Shown here piece after piece: positions 11,544-23,156 of a stretch of 64,000 bases of DNA (the stretch's first letter is position 1; every line of letters begins with the position of its first letter). Below the pieces are notes generated by a model, which had not been told where the DNA came from, did not search any database, and was given only the letters and a program-made list of their open reading frames with translations. Origin of the DNA: Spirodela intermedia (taxonomy: Eukaryota > Streptophyta > Magnoliopsida > Alismatales > Araceae); contig LR746280.1 of assembly GCA_902729315.2 (NCBI GenBank), positions 2,228,501-2,292,500 of the forward strand, in the 5' to 3' direction. Position numbers and translations under genes: made by a program.

Positions 11544-14500
11544 ATGGCCGCGCGGCTCCAAACCAGGCCTCTCTGTTCTCACTGCTCTCTGTTCTCGCTG
11601 CAGCCTCGGCGAGGGGCGTACGCCGCCACGAGACTGAGCGTGTGGCCGGGGATCTCCTCTGTAAACCACCCCGGCGGGGGTCGGGGGTGTCTCAGAGTCT
11701 TGGCCATGGCCAAGCGTCGGGTTTTCACAGTCCCTGAGATTGCTTCCGGTTAGTACTGTGCTTTCTCATATTTGATATATCTGTGTAAATTTATTTATGG
11801 AATTATGCCATTAGTACCCCTGTATCTCTAACTTCATCTAAGGTAGAGTTGAATTCCTGTGGAGAAACAGCGGAAAAACTGATGGGTATGCCATCCGTGT
11901 CGCCAATCTAGAGAAACATGACGCAGTGCAAATATATGAGGGAATTAGTGCCTGTCATATCGTTTGCGTATGAGTGCTATTGTTGTGGACGGTGTTGCCT
12001 TCTTCAAACACAGACGATATTCTTCATCCATTATGAGTAATGATGAATTCCCATGGTATTATTACGGTCTTCGTAACTTCCAAAGTTTTTTTTGACATGG
12101 AAGAGATCCTCTCTTCTCCCAAGGAAACCTTATAGCTTACTGTTCTGCTTTTATTTCATTTCTGTGCATCATCAAGTACACTTAAAATATGTTCATATAT
12201 ATATATATTTAGAATATTTATTTAAATCCTTGATGTTGACTAGCTAGAATCTCTGCATAGGTTCAAGCACCAAAGGTAATCGACCTGATCAAGTTTTCAT
12301 AGAAAATAGTCCTGATATGGATTTATTCTTCCTTCTGCTATGGTGTTGGTGGAAGTAGATTTTTGTATCCATCTAATAGCGTGAATATATAATCTTGATG
12401 TCTTTTCGCAGCTGCCGACCTTCAGTTCGAGTCACCCTTGAAGATTGTGGAGTATCCTGATCCAAGACTTAGAGCAAGGAACAAGAGCATTGCCACATTT
12501 GATGACAATTTGAAGAGACTAGTTGAGGAGATGTTTGATGTTATGTACAAGTAAGTTTTTTTTGATATTTTTATTTAATTCTTCTGAGATTCATTCCCAC
12601 TGGAACAATAGTTAGCTTCATATTATCGTTCTGTGAATTATATAAACGTACTCTATACCAGAAGCTCGATTACGAGTTTGCCAGTCCAACAGTTTTTTAG
12701 AAGAACAAAAGGATGAGGCCTACTCTGCCTCATTAAGAGAATGGTCTATCATTCCTTAACGTTAATGAAAACGGCATTGGGGATTGTAACCTATCAAATC
12801 GCGGCTTCATGGATCTCGTACCTCGGAATCTTGATATGGTTAAATTGGATGGTTTAAGATCCTCAGTAAATGCGTTTTGATTATCAACATTTTTGTAGTT
12901 TGGGCTATGAACTTGTAGCCCCAAGTTCAGTGATATTTATGAATGAGTATCCTGAAAGCAATTTCTCACATTATATTCTATGCTGCCATAGTATTGTTAG
13001 TTTAGTGCGCAGGTTATGTTGTTCTTGGCAGTTTAGCCTTTTAGAAACTCCAAAAGTTCAGCAATATATCTTTTATTAATTTTGGAAGTTCAGCCTTTGA
13101 TTATTGTTATTATTGTAATTTATTCTCATTTTGGCTTACGTTTTGCATTTTCTGCAAAGAACCGATGGCATAGGACTCTCAGCACCCCAAGTTGGCATCA
13201 ATGTGTTACTCATGGTATTCAATGCCGCTGGTGAACGTGGTGAAGGGGATGAAATTGTCCTCGTAAATCCAAAAATTTACAAGTACTCCAAGAAGACTCT
13301 GCTTTTCAACGAGGGCTGCTTATCATTTCCAGGGATCTATGCAGATGTTGAGGTGAAGATTAAATCTTCAACTCTTTGCCATTATCGTTTCAAAATTTGA
13401 GTTGTGTTTTCTATTATTATAGTGCAGTCAGACGAAAATTTGCATCTTCGTCATTTCTTATGATTTGTGTATTTGATTACATAGTGTTTGCCAAGTTTTT
13501 TGGAGGATGTTGGGGTTTCTTCTATGCCATCTTGTTTTAGCAAGGAACTTGAGACGGATAAGCAGAGGTTAAGTCATGTTAATTAAGGAAGCTGCCATGA
13601 AGGCGTGATTATTGTTGGACTAGGTTTTAGATTTTGCTGATTCTATTAGTTTTCTTATTTAAGTCCAATTTTGTTTTCTGAAGAGTACATAGCCAGTTTT
13701 TTTTTTCTGAGATTATGTTCCTTACATTGAAATGTATCCCTTCCACCTTCAAAAAATCATACCAAGTAGTACCAGAGCAGGGCTAAGAGAAGAAGACCAC
13801 CTTTGGGACCGAATTGAGTGCTTCAGATGTTTGGAATAACCGATGATGCATTCTTCTTGATTTATGGCTTCTTTTGTACATTGCACATGATTAGTCTGTT
13901 CCTTAACAATTATCCTAGGTCACCCATTAATTGGTATCATTAGTTAGATATTTTTTTCTGTGAAGTTCAATGTAGCCTCTCCACTCATACTTTCGGGGGG
14001 ATTGATGTAGTCGATTTTTTAAACCTTCTTGCAGAGACCAGCATCTGTCAAGATTGATGCCCGAGATGTTACTGGAGCAAGGTTTACGGCTAACTTATCT
14101 GAACTTCCGGCACGTGTTTTCCAGCATGAATATGACCATCTGCAGGTCTTTTCCTAAAGATATCAATGCCCTTATTTTTCTTGTCGTTGAGTTGCCGGGA
14201 ATATGAAAAGTCTGAAAGCGGTAACATTCTGCGTTTCAATTGGTGGTGCAATTAATATTCTCTTTTGAATTATTAGCTGGGCGACAGATCTACGCTCCAA
14301 TATCAAGTATCGGATCCTGATTCAATCCTGTATTTGCTGATCTTGGCCAATTCTGTTTGCCTTCTCCTTCAAAAAATTCCATTAGAGAGGATCAGTTGAC
14401 CCCACTGGAACATAAAGAATTCGTGGAACTGGTAATGTTGTCTTGGAGCGACTTCCATTAGACAAAACTTGAGGCCGAAGACCTGCAGGTCGTCGTTGTG

Positions 14501-15651
14501 GAGGCACCATGGACTGTGATGTTGTGTGGGAGCCGCTACTAGAAAACTGAACTCGAGTTTATACAAGCTTTCATCGTACCTTTTATTAAATCAACAAACC
14601 TTTGCTATCGCATCCATGGTGCCCGTCTTTTTAGTGTAATTGAGTGAGTTTGAGTTGACTTTGGAGACTTAAAGAAGACTGTGCCTGGCATTTAATGAAG
14701 TTTGAAGATAATCCAAGACAACTCGTAGTATTCTTCTTTGTTCATGAAAATAGTGCATTGATCTCGCTGCTTACCACAAGTCATAGATCGAGATCTGTGA
14801 AAACCTCTTTCTACGCTATTATCCCGCACATATCTACATGCCATTGCTCTACTTTCAGACTCTTTCTGTTGTTAACGTTCGCGAGATTACTGCTATTTAG
14901 GAGTGCTGACCACCGTGTGCAAAGCCCTCAAAGGGCCTTGTAGATTTTTTTTCCTCCTCTCTTTATATGGGATTATTTGGAGAACCTGAAATCTGGTCGA
15001 CGCATAGTCTGAAGGATGGTTTTTTTTGTGAATTAACCTTATCTTAAACGCACCTGAGAATTTCATAAAGTGCAAGTCTTTGCACTCTGCTGCCCAGATT
15101 TCTATCGTGCTAAAGAAAGCGGTTGTGCTCTGAATCCACAGGGAACTCTGTTCTTTGATAGAATGACTGAAGATGTTCTTGACAGCATTCGTCCAGCACT
15201 GCAGGTTTGCCAAAATATCTCTTTCTATGTTTCCCAATCTTTCCTTTCTTCAATGATCTCGTTGTTTGATTGGTCGCGCCTGATCCTATCCAAATAACTT
15301 CCATTTGAGCGACAAATAATCTGCGATTATTTTATTCCTGGTTCATCGAAGATAATATATTTCATAAAAGGGCAACTACCCCACCTGCGTTTTGGAAAAG
15401 AAAAGAAAACTGATATCATGCTAGACGTTTAGGTGTTAGTTGTGAGGACAGGAAGAGATCTAAGATGTGATCTACTGCGCCCATTTGCTCTTCTTCTTGA
15501 TCCGGCGTTATCTTGTGGAGCTAAAGTCATTGAGAATACTCCATTATGGACTAGTGGGTTTCTTTGCAAGAAATATGATTCGTACTCATGTTTTTATGGC
15601 TCCAGAGTCTCCTCTATTCCAAAAAATATGCTTAGCACATCCTTTTAGAGT

Positions 15652-15715
<64 letters not shown>

Positions 15716-15911
15716 CTTGTGACACTGATGATCATTTTGGTGATGATCTCATTTTCTCGCCCATTTTGATGTATTCGGTGTCATTGCTTCTCATATTTCT
15801 CTACAATTATTGCAGGCCCTGGAGAAGAAATATGAAGACAGGACCGGGGTTCCTAGCCCTGAAAGAATCGTTAATTACACCAGGAAGAAAGAAGCCCTTG
15901 GTTTTGCTTAG
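11544..15911 (+). CDS. PDF1B: Peptide deformylase 1B, organellar
   Basis: A metal-dependent hydrolase that removes the N-formyl group from nascent organelle-encoded proteins. Six exons: 11544-11748, 12412-12550, 13160-13352, 14035-14145, 15142-15204 and 15816-15911, giving 268 residues. The three PDF motifs are present: GIGLSAPQVG, EGCLSFPG (metal-binding Cys) and HEYDHLQG (the HExxH metal site). The first 60-70 residues are rich in Arg and Ser, with early MAARLQTRP, and look like a transit peptide. The plant 1B form is known in plastids and mitochondria. The start is the first ATG after the TATA-like box. Intron five (15205-15815) carries a long pure GA tract. Confidence 0.96.
15655..15713. 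repeat. Long GA microsatellite in last PDF1B intron
   Basis: Roughly 27 uninterrupted GA units, among the longest pure runs in the window, end about 100 bases before the terminal exon. Confidence 0.97.
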
Positions 15912-16350
15912 CCACGATCCTTCCTACCCACCTCCCCTGTAAATCAGGTGATTTAACCTGGTCAGTCTAATTAAATCCATATAGCCTTTTATTATTATTA
16001 TTAATTTTCTTAAAATCCTATTGGTGGTCAGGCTTCTTCTTCATGGAAAATTATATGGCCTTTCTATGGAGAATGGCTCAGTGGGGTAGATGAAGATGTT
16101 CATAGCTACAGGCTCCTCGCTGCTCATCTTTAATCAGGAGGGATCGGCAAGCTCCAGCATTTTTTACACGTCCAAGATTGAATCTTTTTGCGAGAAGCAG
16201 ATATTCATCCGTGTCTGGGACTAGTTGTTGTATCAGATCTGTAATCCCCATTGGCGAATTATCGAGATCGAAGCAATTTCTGAAACCCGTTCTTGCCATA
16301 TTTTTTTTATATTTTTTATGATTCCGTGGATCTAGGAATTGGAAAGAATT
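15912..16350. other. Convergent intergenic region
   Basis: This holds the 3' ends of PDF1B (+) and the PPR gene (-). I see no gene. A TTATTATTATTA tract at 15988-16000 is the only simple repeat. Confidence 0.6.
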
Positions 16351-18294
16351 TCAGGGAGTTAATGGTCTCTGCGATCGATCTACAGTTGGAAATCGAGCTT
16401 CCGTCACCTCCACGGTGCTGCGTCCCATCTCCCTCCTCAGCTCCGGCGGGGGAATCATCTCCTTCACCGCCGCCGAGGTCTCTGGTTCAGCGACGGCGGC
16501 GTAGAAGCCGGCGACCTGCAGGCACGCCGCCGGCGACCGGGGCTCCGTGTCCATCAGGGCCGCCGCCGCCCTCCTCCCCACCTCCTCCTCCCCGTGGACG
16601 CCGCAGCTCCGCAGGACCGCGCTCCAGGCGGCGGGATCGCGGCCAGTCCCCGGCGGCGCTCGCTCCACCAGCTCGGCCGCCTCCCTCACCAGCCCCGCCC
16701 TTCCGAGGAGACTTGCCATGCAGCAGTAATGGCGGAGATCGAGCTCTACGCCGTGCTCCTCCGCCATGGACTGGAACAGGCGCCGCCCCTCCGCTACCAT
16801 TCCGGCGTGGTCGCAGGCGGCGAGCGCGCAGAGGAAGGCCACCCCGTCGAGTTCCTCCTCCGCTCGCCGGTGGATCATCATCTCCATCAGCGCCACTGCC
16901 TCCTTTCCCAGTCCTTGCCGGCCAAAGGCGGCGATCGCCGCCGTGAAGCAGATCAGATTCGGCTCCCTCGCGTCTCCGAGGGCCTTCCGGGCGGCGGCGG
17001 CCCCGCCGCCCACTTTCGAGTAGGCGCTGATCAGAGAGGACGCCACCGCCGCGTCGCCGGCGAGCCCCAGCTTCACTGCCCAGCAATGGAGCTCTCCGAC
17101 GGAGACCAAGCTGCCGGAGGGGGAAGACGAAGATGAAGATGAAGCGGCGCGCAGAGTTGCAGAGAGGGTGACCTCATCGGGGATCACTCCTTCCTCTGTC
17201 ATTATCGCGAAGACCTCGAAGGCGTCGTCAATGGCGCCGCAGTGGACGAGGGTGGTGACGAGGGAGTTGCAGGTTTCGAGGGATTTCTCGCCGGCGGCGG
17301 CTTCCTCCTCCCACAGGGCGGCGGCGCTCCGGGCGTCGCCGCACTTGCCGTAGGCGTCGATCAGCGCCGACCGGAGGAAGACGCTGCCGCTGTGGAACCC
17401 TAATTTGAGGGCCACGCCATGGATGAGAGCTCCGAGGTCGAGATTCCTCGTCCTGCTGGAGGAGTTGAGCAGCGCCACCAGGGACCGCACGGAGGGCCGC
17501 TTCCCCGCCGCAATCATCGACCGGAAGAGCTTCAGAGCTTCCGCTATACGGTCGCCGGCGGCGTTGACAGCGACGATGGAGTTCCAGGAGATGACCTCGC
17601 CGGCGGCGATCGCCGCGGCGGCGGCGGCAGCGTCTTCCCGGAGCCCGCAGGCGGCGTAGAGATCCACCAGCGCGTTCGAGACGAAGAGGTCGCCGGCGAC
17701 GAGCCCCCGCTTGGTGGACTGGCAGTGGAGCTGCTTCCCCTCCGGCAGGTGCCTGCCGTCGCTGCAACCATGGAGGAGGTAGCTGAAGGAGACCCCGTTG
17801 AAGGAAACACCTCTGGAGATCATCTCGGAGAAGAAGCTCAGCTGGCGCTCCGCCGGAAACAGGCCGCGTAGGACGGAGTTGCAGGCCGCCGTCGTCTTCT
17901 CCGGCAGCGCCGCCAGTACCCGCAGGGCGAGCTCCGGCAGGTGCAGGTTCATGTTCATGTAGAGGCCCACCAGAGCGGAGCCCACGAAGGGGTTGCTGTC
18001 GGTGCCGAGGAAGACGACCCTGCAGTGGAGCTGCTCTGCCTCTCTGAGGGAGCAGCCGGCGGCGGCAGCGAGGACGGAGGAGAAGGTCCGGTGGGTCTCC
18101 CTGACGCCTGCGGCAACCATCCTCTGGTACAGGCGTAGGGCTTTGCAAGGGAAACCGAGACGGGAGAAGCCAGCGATGAGGGAGTTCCATGAGACCACGT
18201 CCCTTTGTGGCATTTCCTCGAACAGGTACTCTGCGCACCAGAGGCGGCCGCATCCCAAGAGCTCGGAGATCCTCCGGTTTGAAGATGGAACTGC
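16351..18294 (-). CDS. Pentatricopeptide repeat protein (PLS/E-like), 5' end unresolved
   Basis: A single GC-rich open frame (stop TGA at 16351-16353) of about 647 codons encodes successive PPR motifs: an opening RRISELLGCGRL, DVVSWNSLIAGF, VSFSYLLHGC, YGKCGDARSA, GVIPDEVTLSATLRA and the C-terminal HYCCMASLLGRAGLVREA. This is typical of PLS-class organellar RNA-processing factors. It lacks a DYW domain, and the E-type tail is degenerate. The frame opens straight after an in-frame TAG at 18295-18297, and PPR-like sequence starts at once, so no transit peptide or upstream Met is visible. The first in-frame ATG (18213) would cut into the first repeat. Either a short upstream exon splices to about 18286, or the 5' end is lost. 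Organelle targeting is inferred from the family. Confidence 0.85.
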   Translation of the reverse strand, partial: AVPSSNRRISELLGCGRLWCAEYLFEEMPQRDVVSWNSLIAGFSRLGFPCKALRLYQRMVAAGVRETHRTFSSVLAAAAGCSLREAEQLHCRVVFLGTDSNPFVGSALVGLYMNMNLHLPELALRVLAALPEKTTAACNSVLRGLFPAERQLSFFSEMISRGVSFNGVSFSYLLHGCSDGRHLPEGKQLHCQSTKRGLVAGDLFVSNALVDLYAACGLREDAAAAAAAIAAGEVISWNSIVAVNAAGDRIAEALKLFRSMIAAGKRPSVRSLVALLNSSSRTRNLDLGALIHGVALKLGFHSGSVFLRSALIDAYGKCGDARSAAALWEEEAAAGEKSLETCNSLVTTLVHCGAIDDAFEVFAIMTEEGVIPDEVTLSATLRAASSSSSSSPSGSLVSVGELHCWAVKLGLAGDAAVASSLISAYSKVGGGAAAARKALGDAREPNLICFTAAIAAFGRQGLGKEAVALMEMMIHRRAEEELDGVAFLCALAACDHAGMVAEGRRLFQSMAEEHGVELDLRHYCCMASLLGRAGLVREAAELVERAPPGTGRDPAAWSAVLRSCGVHGEEEVGRRAAAALMDTEPRSPAACLQVAGFYAAVAEPETSAAVKEMIPPPELRREMGRSTVEVTEARFPTVDRSQRPLTP

Positions 18295-18344
18295 CTATGG
18301 CCATCTGCAATAATATCAAGAAAATATGAAGTTTATTATATATC

Positions 18345-18426
18345 GTCGCTTTGGCCGAGTGGTTAAGGCGTGTGCCTGCTAAGTACATGGGGTTTCCCCG
18401 CGAGAGTTCGAATCTCTCAGGCGACG
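18345..18426 (+). tRNA. tRNA-Ser (GCT)
   Basis: An 82-base class II tRNA. The acceptor arms GTCGCTT and AGGCGAC pair with one G-T wobble. It has the D arm GGCCGAGTGGTTAAGGC, anticodon GCT at 18378-18380, a long variable arm pairing GGGG with CCCC, and the T arm GAGAGTTCGAATCTCTC. There is no intron. A TTTTTT pol III terminator follows at about 18432-18437. It lies about 50 bases from the upstream edge of the PPR open frame and is transcribed divergently from it. Confidence 0.97.
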
Positions 18427-18431
18427 CGATT

Positions 18432-18437
18432 GTTTTT
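18432..18437 (+). terminator. Pol III terminator of tRNA-Ser
   Basis: A run of six T residues begins about six bases after the discriminator base, as expected for RNA polymerase III. Confidence 0.75.
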
Positions 18438-18439
18438 TC

Positions 18440-18665
18440 CATTTTATAAATTATATTATCGCGATATTTGCAATTCGCCCATTATAGTTTTACTTATTTT
18501 TGTAAATTATATTCTCGTGAAACTTGCAGTTCGCCCTTTGAAATTTTACTTATTTTTATAAATTATTTTATCACGAGATTTGTGATTCGCCCTTTGCAAG
18601 TTTAAAATTTGACAATTTTATAAATTATGTTTTTGCGGTATTTGCACTTTGCCCCTCTGAAAACT
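18440..18665. repeat. AT-rich tandem repeat, four copies of about 60 bases
   Basis: Four diverged units begin near 18443, 18501, 18558 and 18619. Each has TATAAATTAT, then a CGCGA/CACGAG-like step, then TTGCAATTCGCCC. The array fills the gap between tRNA-Ser and the esterase gene, ending about 50 bases before its ATG. Confidence 0.85.
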
Positions 18666-18714
18666 TAGGAATTGTAATAAATCCATAGTATTTGTTGACA
18701 AATATTAAAAAAAA

Positions 18715-21656
18715 ATGGATCTTCAAATGCAGAAGGCAAAATGGATCTTCGTAGTGTGGCTCTCGGTTCTGCTGTGGCTGTGGCTGCACGGGGGAGAGCC
18801 GGGTCGGAGGGAGAAGAGTTGTCCCGCCGAGATGGGCTCCTCGGAGATCCGTGGGAGCCGGCCGCGGATCGTCCTGTTCGGGGACTCGATCACGGAGCAG
18901 TCGTTCAGGCCCGGGGGATGGGGGGCGGCTCTGGCCGATGTTTACTCCCGCAAGGTCGTTCCCTCTGCTTCTTCTTTTTCTTCCTTGTCGTTCCTTTGGG
19001 TCCCGTTTCTCTCTTTTTTCCTTTTTTGATGTTTCTTGCCTACCACTCACGTCTCTCGCGAATTCCTTTTCGATGGACGGAATCTAGTCTTGGATCTCGA
19101 ATGCGTTAAGTGAAGAGCGAGCATTGGAGGAATCTAGGGTGTCCTTCGTCAATTCATTTTCCGCAATTTTCTCTTCAGAATGTGCGTTCTGTATTTTTCT
19201 GCGAAATTATTTTAAAATATCTAGGGGATCCTTTGAGACGTCGATAGATTTGGTGGATATGCATCTGAAAACGTATTGGAGAAGACTTTGTTCTTCTCCA
19301 TTTTTAAATCTGCACTTTCAAGAGAATAAGGAGTTCTCCTTCCTTCATTTTCTTTGCACCTTTTATATCGATCGGAAATACTCTTTTTCTTTGTATTTCT
19401 CTTGGATATCTGGTAAAACGAATTTCAGTTTCTTATTGTGGCTTGCCAGAGGCATTCCGTGCTGTGTTTTTATGACACACTCCTTATTTTCTACCGTCTT
19501 ACCTAAATCCTAGGTCCCTTCTATTCCGAAAAAATCGAAGAATCCTTGAAATTAGAAATTTTTTGGAGAACTTTTTTCAAGATAGTGCTCCAAAAGCCCT
19601 CGATTGTGAGATAAAACTTCGTCATCTAAGTAGATCTTGTATGATTCCTATGTTAGGACTTAGCTTGAGTTGTACTCTGCTATATTGCTTATTATCCCTT
19701 TATAGAGCGAACAAAAGAGTCACAGAGGCTTTGCATTACCTTCTGTATGCTCGCTGCTCGATGACTTTCGGCTCAAAGTTTTGCCAATTTCTTCGGTCTA
19801 TTCATGTCATTTATTTTTCTCACTGAACCCAGTGTTGCATCCTACTCATTCTCCTGACAGTGCCCCCTTAACTTTCATATTGTTTCTCATGTTCATTCTG
19901 TTGCATCAGGCTGATATAACCATCAGAGGTTATGGCGGATACAACACGAGGTGGGCCTTGCACCTACTTGGCCATATTTTTCCGTCCGTAAGATTTGAAC
20001 CTCTTGAATTATTTTCGCTTTCATTTTTCCTGCTAATTTTAGCATGCTTCAATACATTTTTATTAGCCTCTTTGTTGACAGTGGATGTGTTGCAACTCAA
20101 TACTATAAATAGGATCTAATTTGTGGAAAATATGTCCCCGCAGCTACATACCAATGCCATCAGAATATTAACCTTCTTTCAAACTGTTTATGTCGGAGAT
20201 ATTACTTCAGGAAAAATAAAAAACTGGAAGTAGTATTTGATGAAAATGGAATATCCTGATAGTCACAATCCAATTGTCTGTTTATCCTTGTTCAGTTGCT
20301 CCCTTCTCTTCTTTTTTTTTTTTCTGTGTGTGTGTGTGTGTCTGAGATCTTAAATGTTCCATCGCATGCTACTATCACGCTGCCATTTGATGGTCTAGGA
20401 ACTCAAATGTGCATTGAGGAGTACATTGGACATCTTTAGTAATTTATTAACAAAAACTATCATAATGAAATATAAGGCTCCCGAAAGTTTTGCAGCAGAT
20501 TCTTGGACCTCGACAGTTTTTGTGATGCCTAAACCATGTGGGTTTCTTGCTTTTGCCAATGCAGGATGGTTCAGCCCCCCCAGTAGCTGTAACCATTTTC
20601 TTTGGTGCTAATGATGCAGCTCTATTGGGAAGGAACAGTCATCGGCAGCATGTACCTCTTAAAGAGTACAAGGATAATCTCAGGTTGATCGTCCAGCACC
20701 TGAAGGTTAAAATATAAAAACAATCACCATTTTTCAGAATTAAATTGCACCTGTCATTATTTTACGTTCCATTGAATGCTTATATCCCTTTTGGGAAGAT
20801 AAACCCTATGAAAAGGTGCTAATGGACAGATCCTTTCTCCGTCAGCAGATTTAGATTGAGGGCAGTCACATGTCAATGGAGTTGACTATTTGTTTACATC
20901 AAAACCAGCTTGCTCTTATACAGACTTAGGTTGGTTTATATTTTTTGTTATTTGCAGGAATCCTCTCCTACCATACTGATCGTGCTGATTACTCCCCCCC
21001 CTATTGACGAGGATGGAAGGATGGAATTTGCCCGGTTAGATGCATCCTTGTGAATGCTCAGCTTGCTATTCCTGTGATAGCTGACGTTTGGTTCCAAGAT
21101 CAATTTCTTTAAATTTTTTTATTTTTTTTTTCCAAGATGAATTTCTTCCCTGTAGGTCTGTGTATGGTGATAAGGCAATGAAACTACCAGAGAGAACAAA
21201 CGAAGTGACGGGTCTTTATGCAAAGGAATGCATCAACTTAGCCGCCGAATTGCAGATTCCGTGCATAAATTTATGGTCTAAGATGCAGGAAACTGAAGGA
21301 TGGCAGAAGAAATTCCTAAGGTTAGTAAGATCCTTCGATCTCCTGCATTGTTCGAGCTTTTTTTCAAGGCCCATTTTATTTGAATCAAAGTTCATAGGAC
21401 TTTGCTTATAAGCCAACTAAACTTAGATATATATATACATATATATATATTTCTGAGGAGATCTCACAATTACCAGGCTCTCTCCCTCCCTTTCCCCAGT
21501 GATGGCCTTCACCTCACGGAGGAGGGCAATGGAGCTGTTTTCAGGGAAGTCGTGAGAGTTTTCAGTGAAGCGGGGCTCAACGCCGACAGCATGCCGTATG
21601 ATTTCCCCCATCATTCTGTGATCAGCGGGGACAACCCGGAGCAAGCTTTCCTTTAG
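18715..21656 (+). CDS. SGNH/GDSL esterase, isoamyl-acetate-hydrolysing-esterase-like
   Basis: A serine hydrolase of the SGNH superfamily, in the IAH1-like/CPRD49 group. Six exons: 18715-18954, 19910-19987, 20565-20705, 20958-21034, 21156-21320 and 21500-21656, giving 285 residues. Blocks in order are IVLFGDSITEQSF (nucleophile Ser), GYGGYNTRW (block II Gly), FFGANDAA (block III Asn) and DGLHLTEEG (catalytic Asp and His). The chosen ATG at 18715 adds about 39 residues before the usual family start, including a hydrophobic stretch WIFVVWLSVLLWLWL that could be a signal anchor. The ATG at 18832 gives the compact family form. Substrate is unknown. Confidence 0.92.
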
Positions 21657-21849
21657 AGTCTCCAAACTCGCTGCTCTTTGATTCTTGAGCTTGAGCGTGG
21701 TGGTGTTAGGTAGCTGTAACTGGGTTCTCCATGTAGCTTCAATTGCTAGACTTGTCAAAGTTACTACAGAAATATCCGTTCATTTGATGTGTGACCACTT
21801 TCATATGAATAAATACTTATATTAATATGCACCCATTAATATTTATATC

Positions 21850-21850
21850 T

Positions 21851-21892
<42 letters not shown>

Positions 21893-22500
21893 TCCCAAAT
21901 CACCACCGTTGATGGTACCCATAGGACTGGAAAGGAATTATGTATGAACACATACATATGAGTAAATATGTTGATTCATATGAATAAATTCGAAGGGTTA
22001 TATAAATACACACATACGCACGAATATGTAGATTGATGTGAACCATCTGTTTTTATATATATTTGTATGTATATCTAGATTGGTATGACTTATGAATATG
22101 TAGATTGATATGAACCCATTTATATTTATATCTAGAGAGAGAGAGATAGGGAGTTCCCAAATCTCCACCTTTGATGGTACCCATAGGATTGGAAAGGAAT
22201 GATGTATGAACACATACATAAGAGTAAGCATGTTGATTCATATCATTAAATATGAAGAGCTATATACATACACATATGCATGAAGATGTAGATTGATATA
22301 AACCCATCTATTTATAAATATACACATAGAGAGAGAGAGAGAGAGTTCCCAAATTGCTATGTTTGACTGTACCCATACGATTGGAAAGAAATGAAGTATG
22401 AACACATACATATGAGTAAATATGAAGATTTCTACACACATACGGATGAATATGTAGATTGAGAGAGGGAGAGAGAGAGGGAGAGAGAGAGAGAGAGATG
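21850..22500. repeat. Three-copy complex repeat linked to GA tracts
   Basis: Three diverged copies start with a GA run followed by GTTCCCAAAT, at about 21889, 22151 and 22344. Each continues with a TTGATGGTACCCATA-like segment, a GGAAAGGAAT segment, a TATGAACACATACATA segment and then AATATGTAGATTGA-like blocks. Spacing is about 262 and 193 bases. A fourth GA tract at 22461-22499 ends the array. No coding potential is seen. Confidence 0.88.
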
Positions 22501-23102
22501 ATGTACTAATCCACTGGCTAATGATGTGTTTTAAGCGGTCTGATACAGCACCATTATTTGATCCGCGTGGAGAACGGATCTGTCGGGGTGGGTTCCTATC
22601 TAAAAGACCCGGTCCAGGTCGATACGAACAGGACCGGGTCGGGGTTAGCCGGCTCGGAGTAAGCCCGGTTCGACCCCAACCGACGACGCGGTGGCGCGCT
22701 AGCTTTGAAAAGGGGAGGGAAGAGAAGTTCCTCTGTCGTCGGCATTCTCCACGGGGGTGGCGCCGGCGGGGGATCACCGTCGCTGAGAAGATTTAGGAAG
22801 GATTGGAGGGGGATCTTCAGGTTTGTCTCTAAAAATTTCTCATCCCACATCCCGCTCCTCACTCCGAGGACGGAATATAGGTCCCCCTTCTCCTCATGGC
22901 AGTGTACCCTGTTCTTCAGCCTTTCTTTGATCTCGGTGAATTTATCTCCATGCGATCTGTGGATGTCCTGAATCGTCTATATGATCTGAAAACGAGGATT
23001 TCTTTGTCTCGGATGGGATTTCTTTGCTTGCTTTTGCTTTTGCTTTCGTTTCCGTATTGGCGTAGCTTGTGTTGTGGCTTTCTTTTTTCTCCTCGGAGAC
23101 TT

Positions 23103-23156
<54 letters not shown>

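Noticed and set aside
16293-16946. 217-codon plus-strand Pro/Arg/Ser-rich open frame
   Set aside because: Antisense to the PPR coding exon; composition reflects GC-rich codons read in reverse.
18345-18426. Organellar (plastid-insert) origin of the tRNA-Ser
   Set aside because: Sequence matches the nuclear plant tRNA-Ser(GCT) type, including its variable arm, and a pol III terminator follows.
17228-18442. 404-codon minus-strand open frame over the PPR gene and tRNA-Ser
   Set aside because: An out-of-frame shadow of the GC-rich PPR exon; its beginning runs through the tRNA gene and the rest is Arg/Pro-rich filler.
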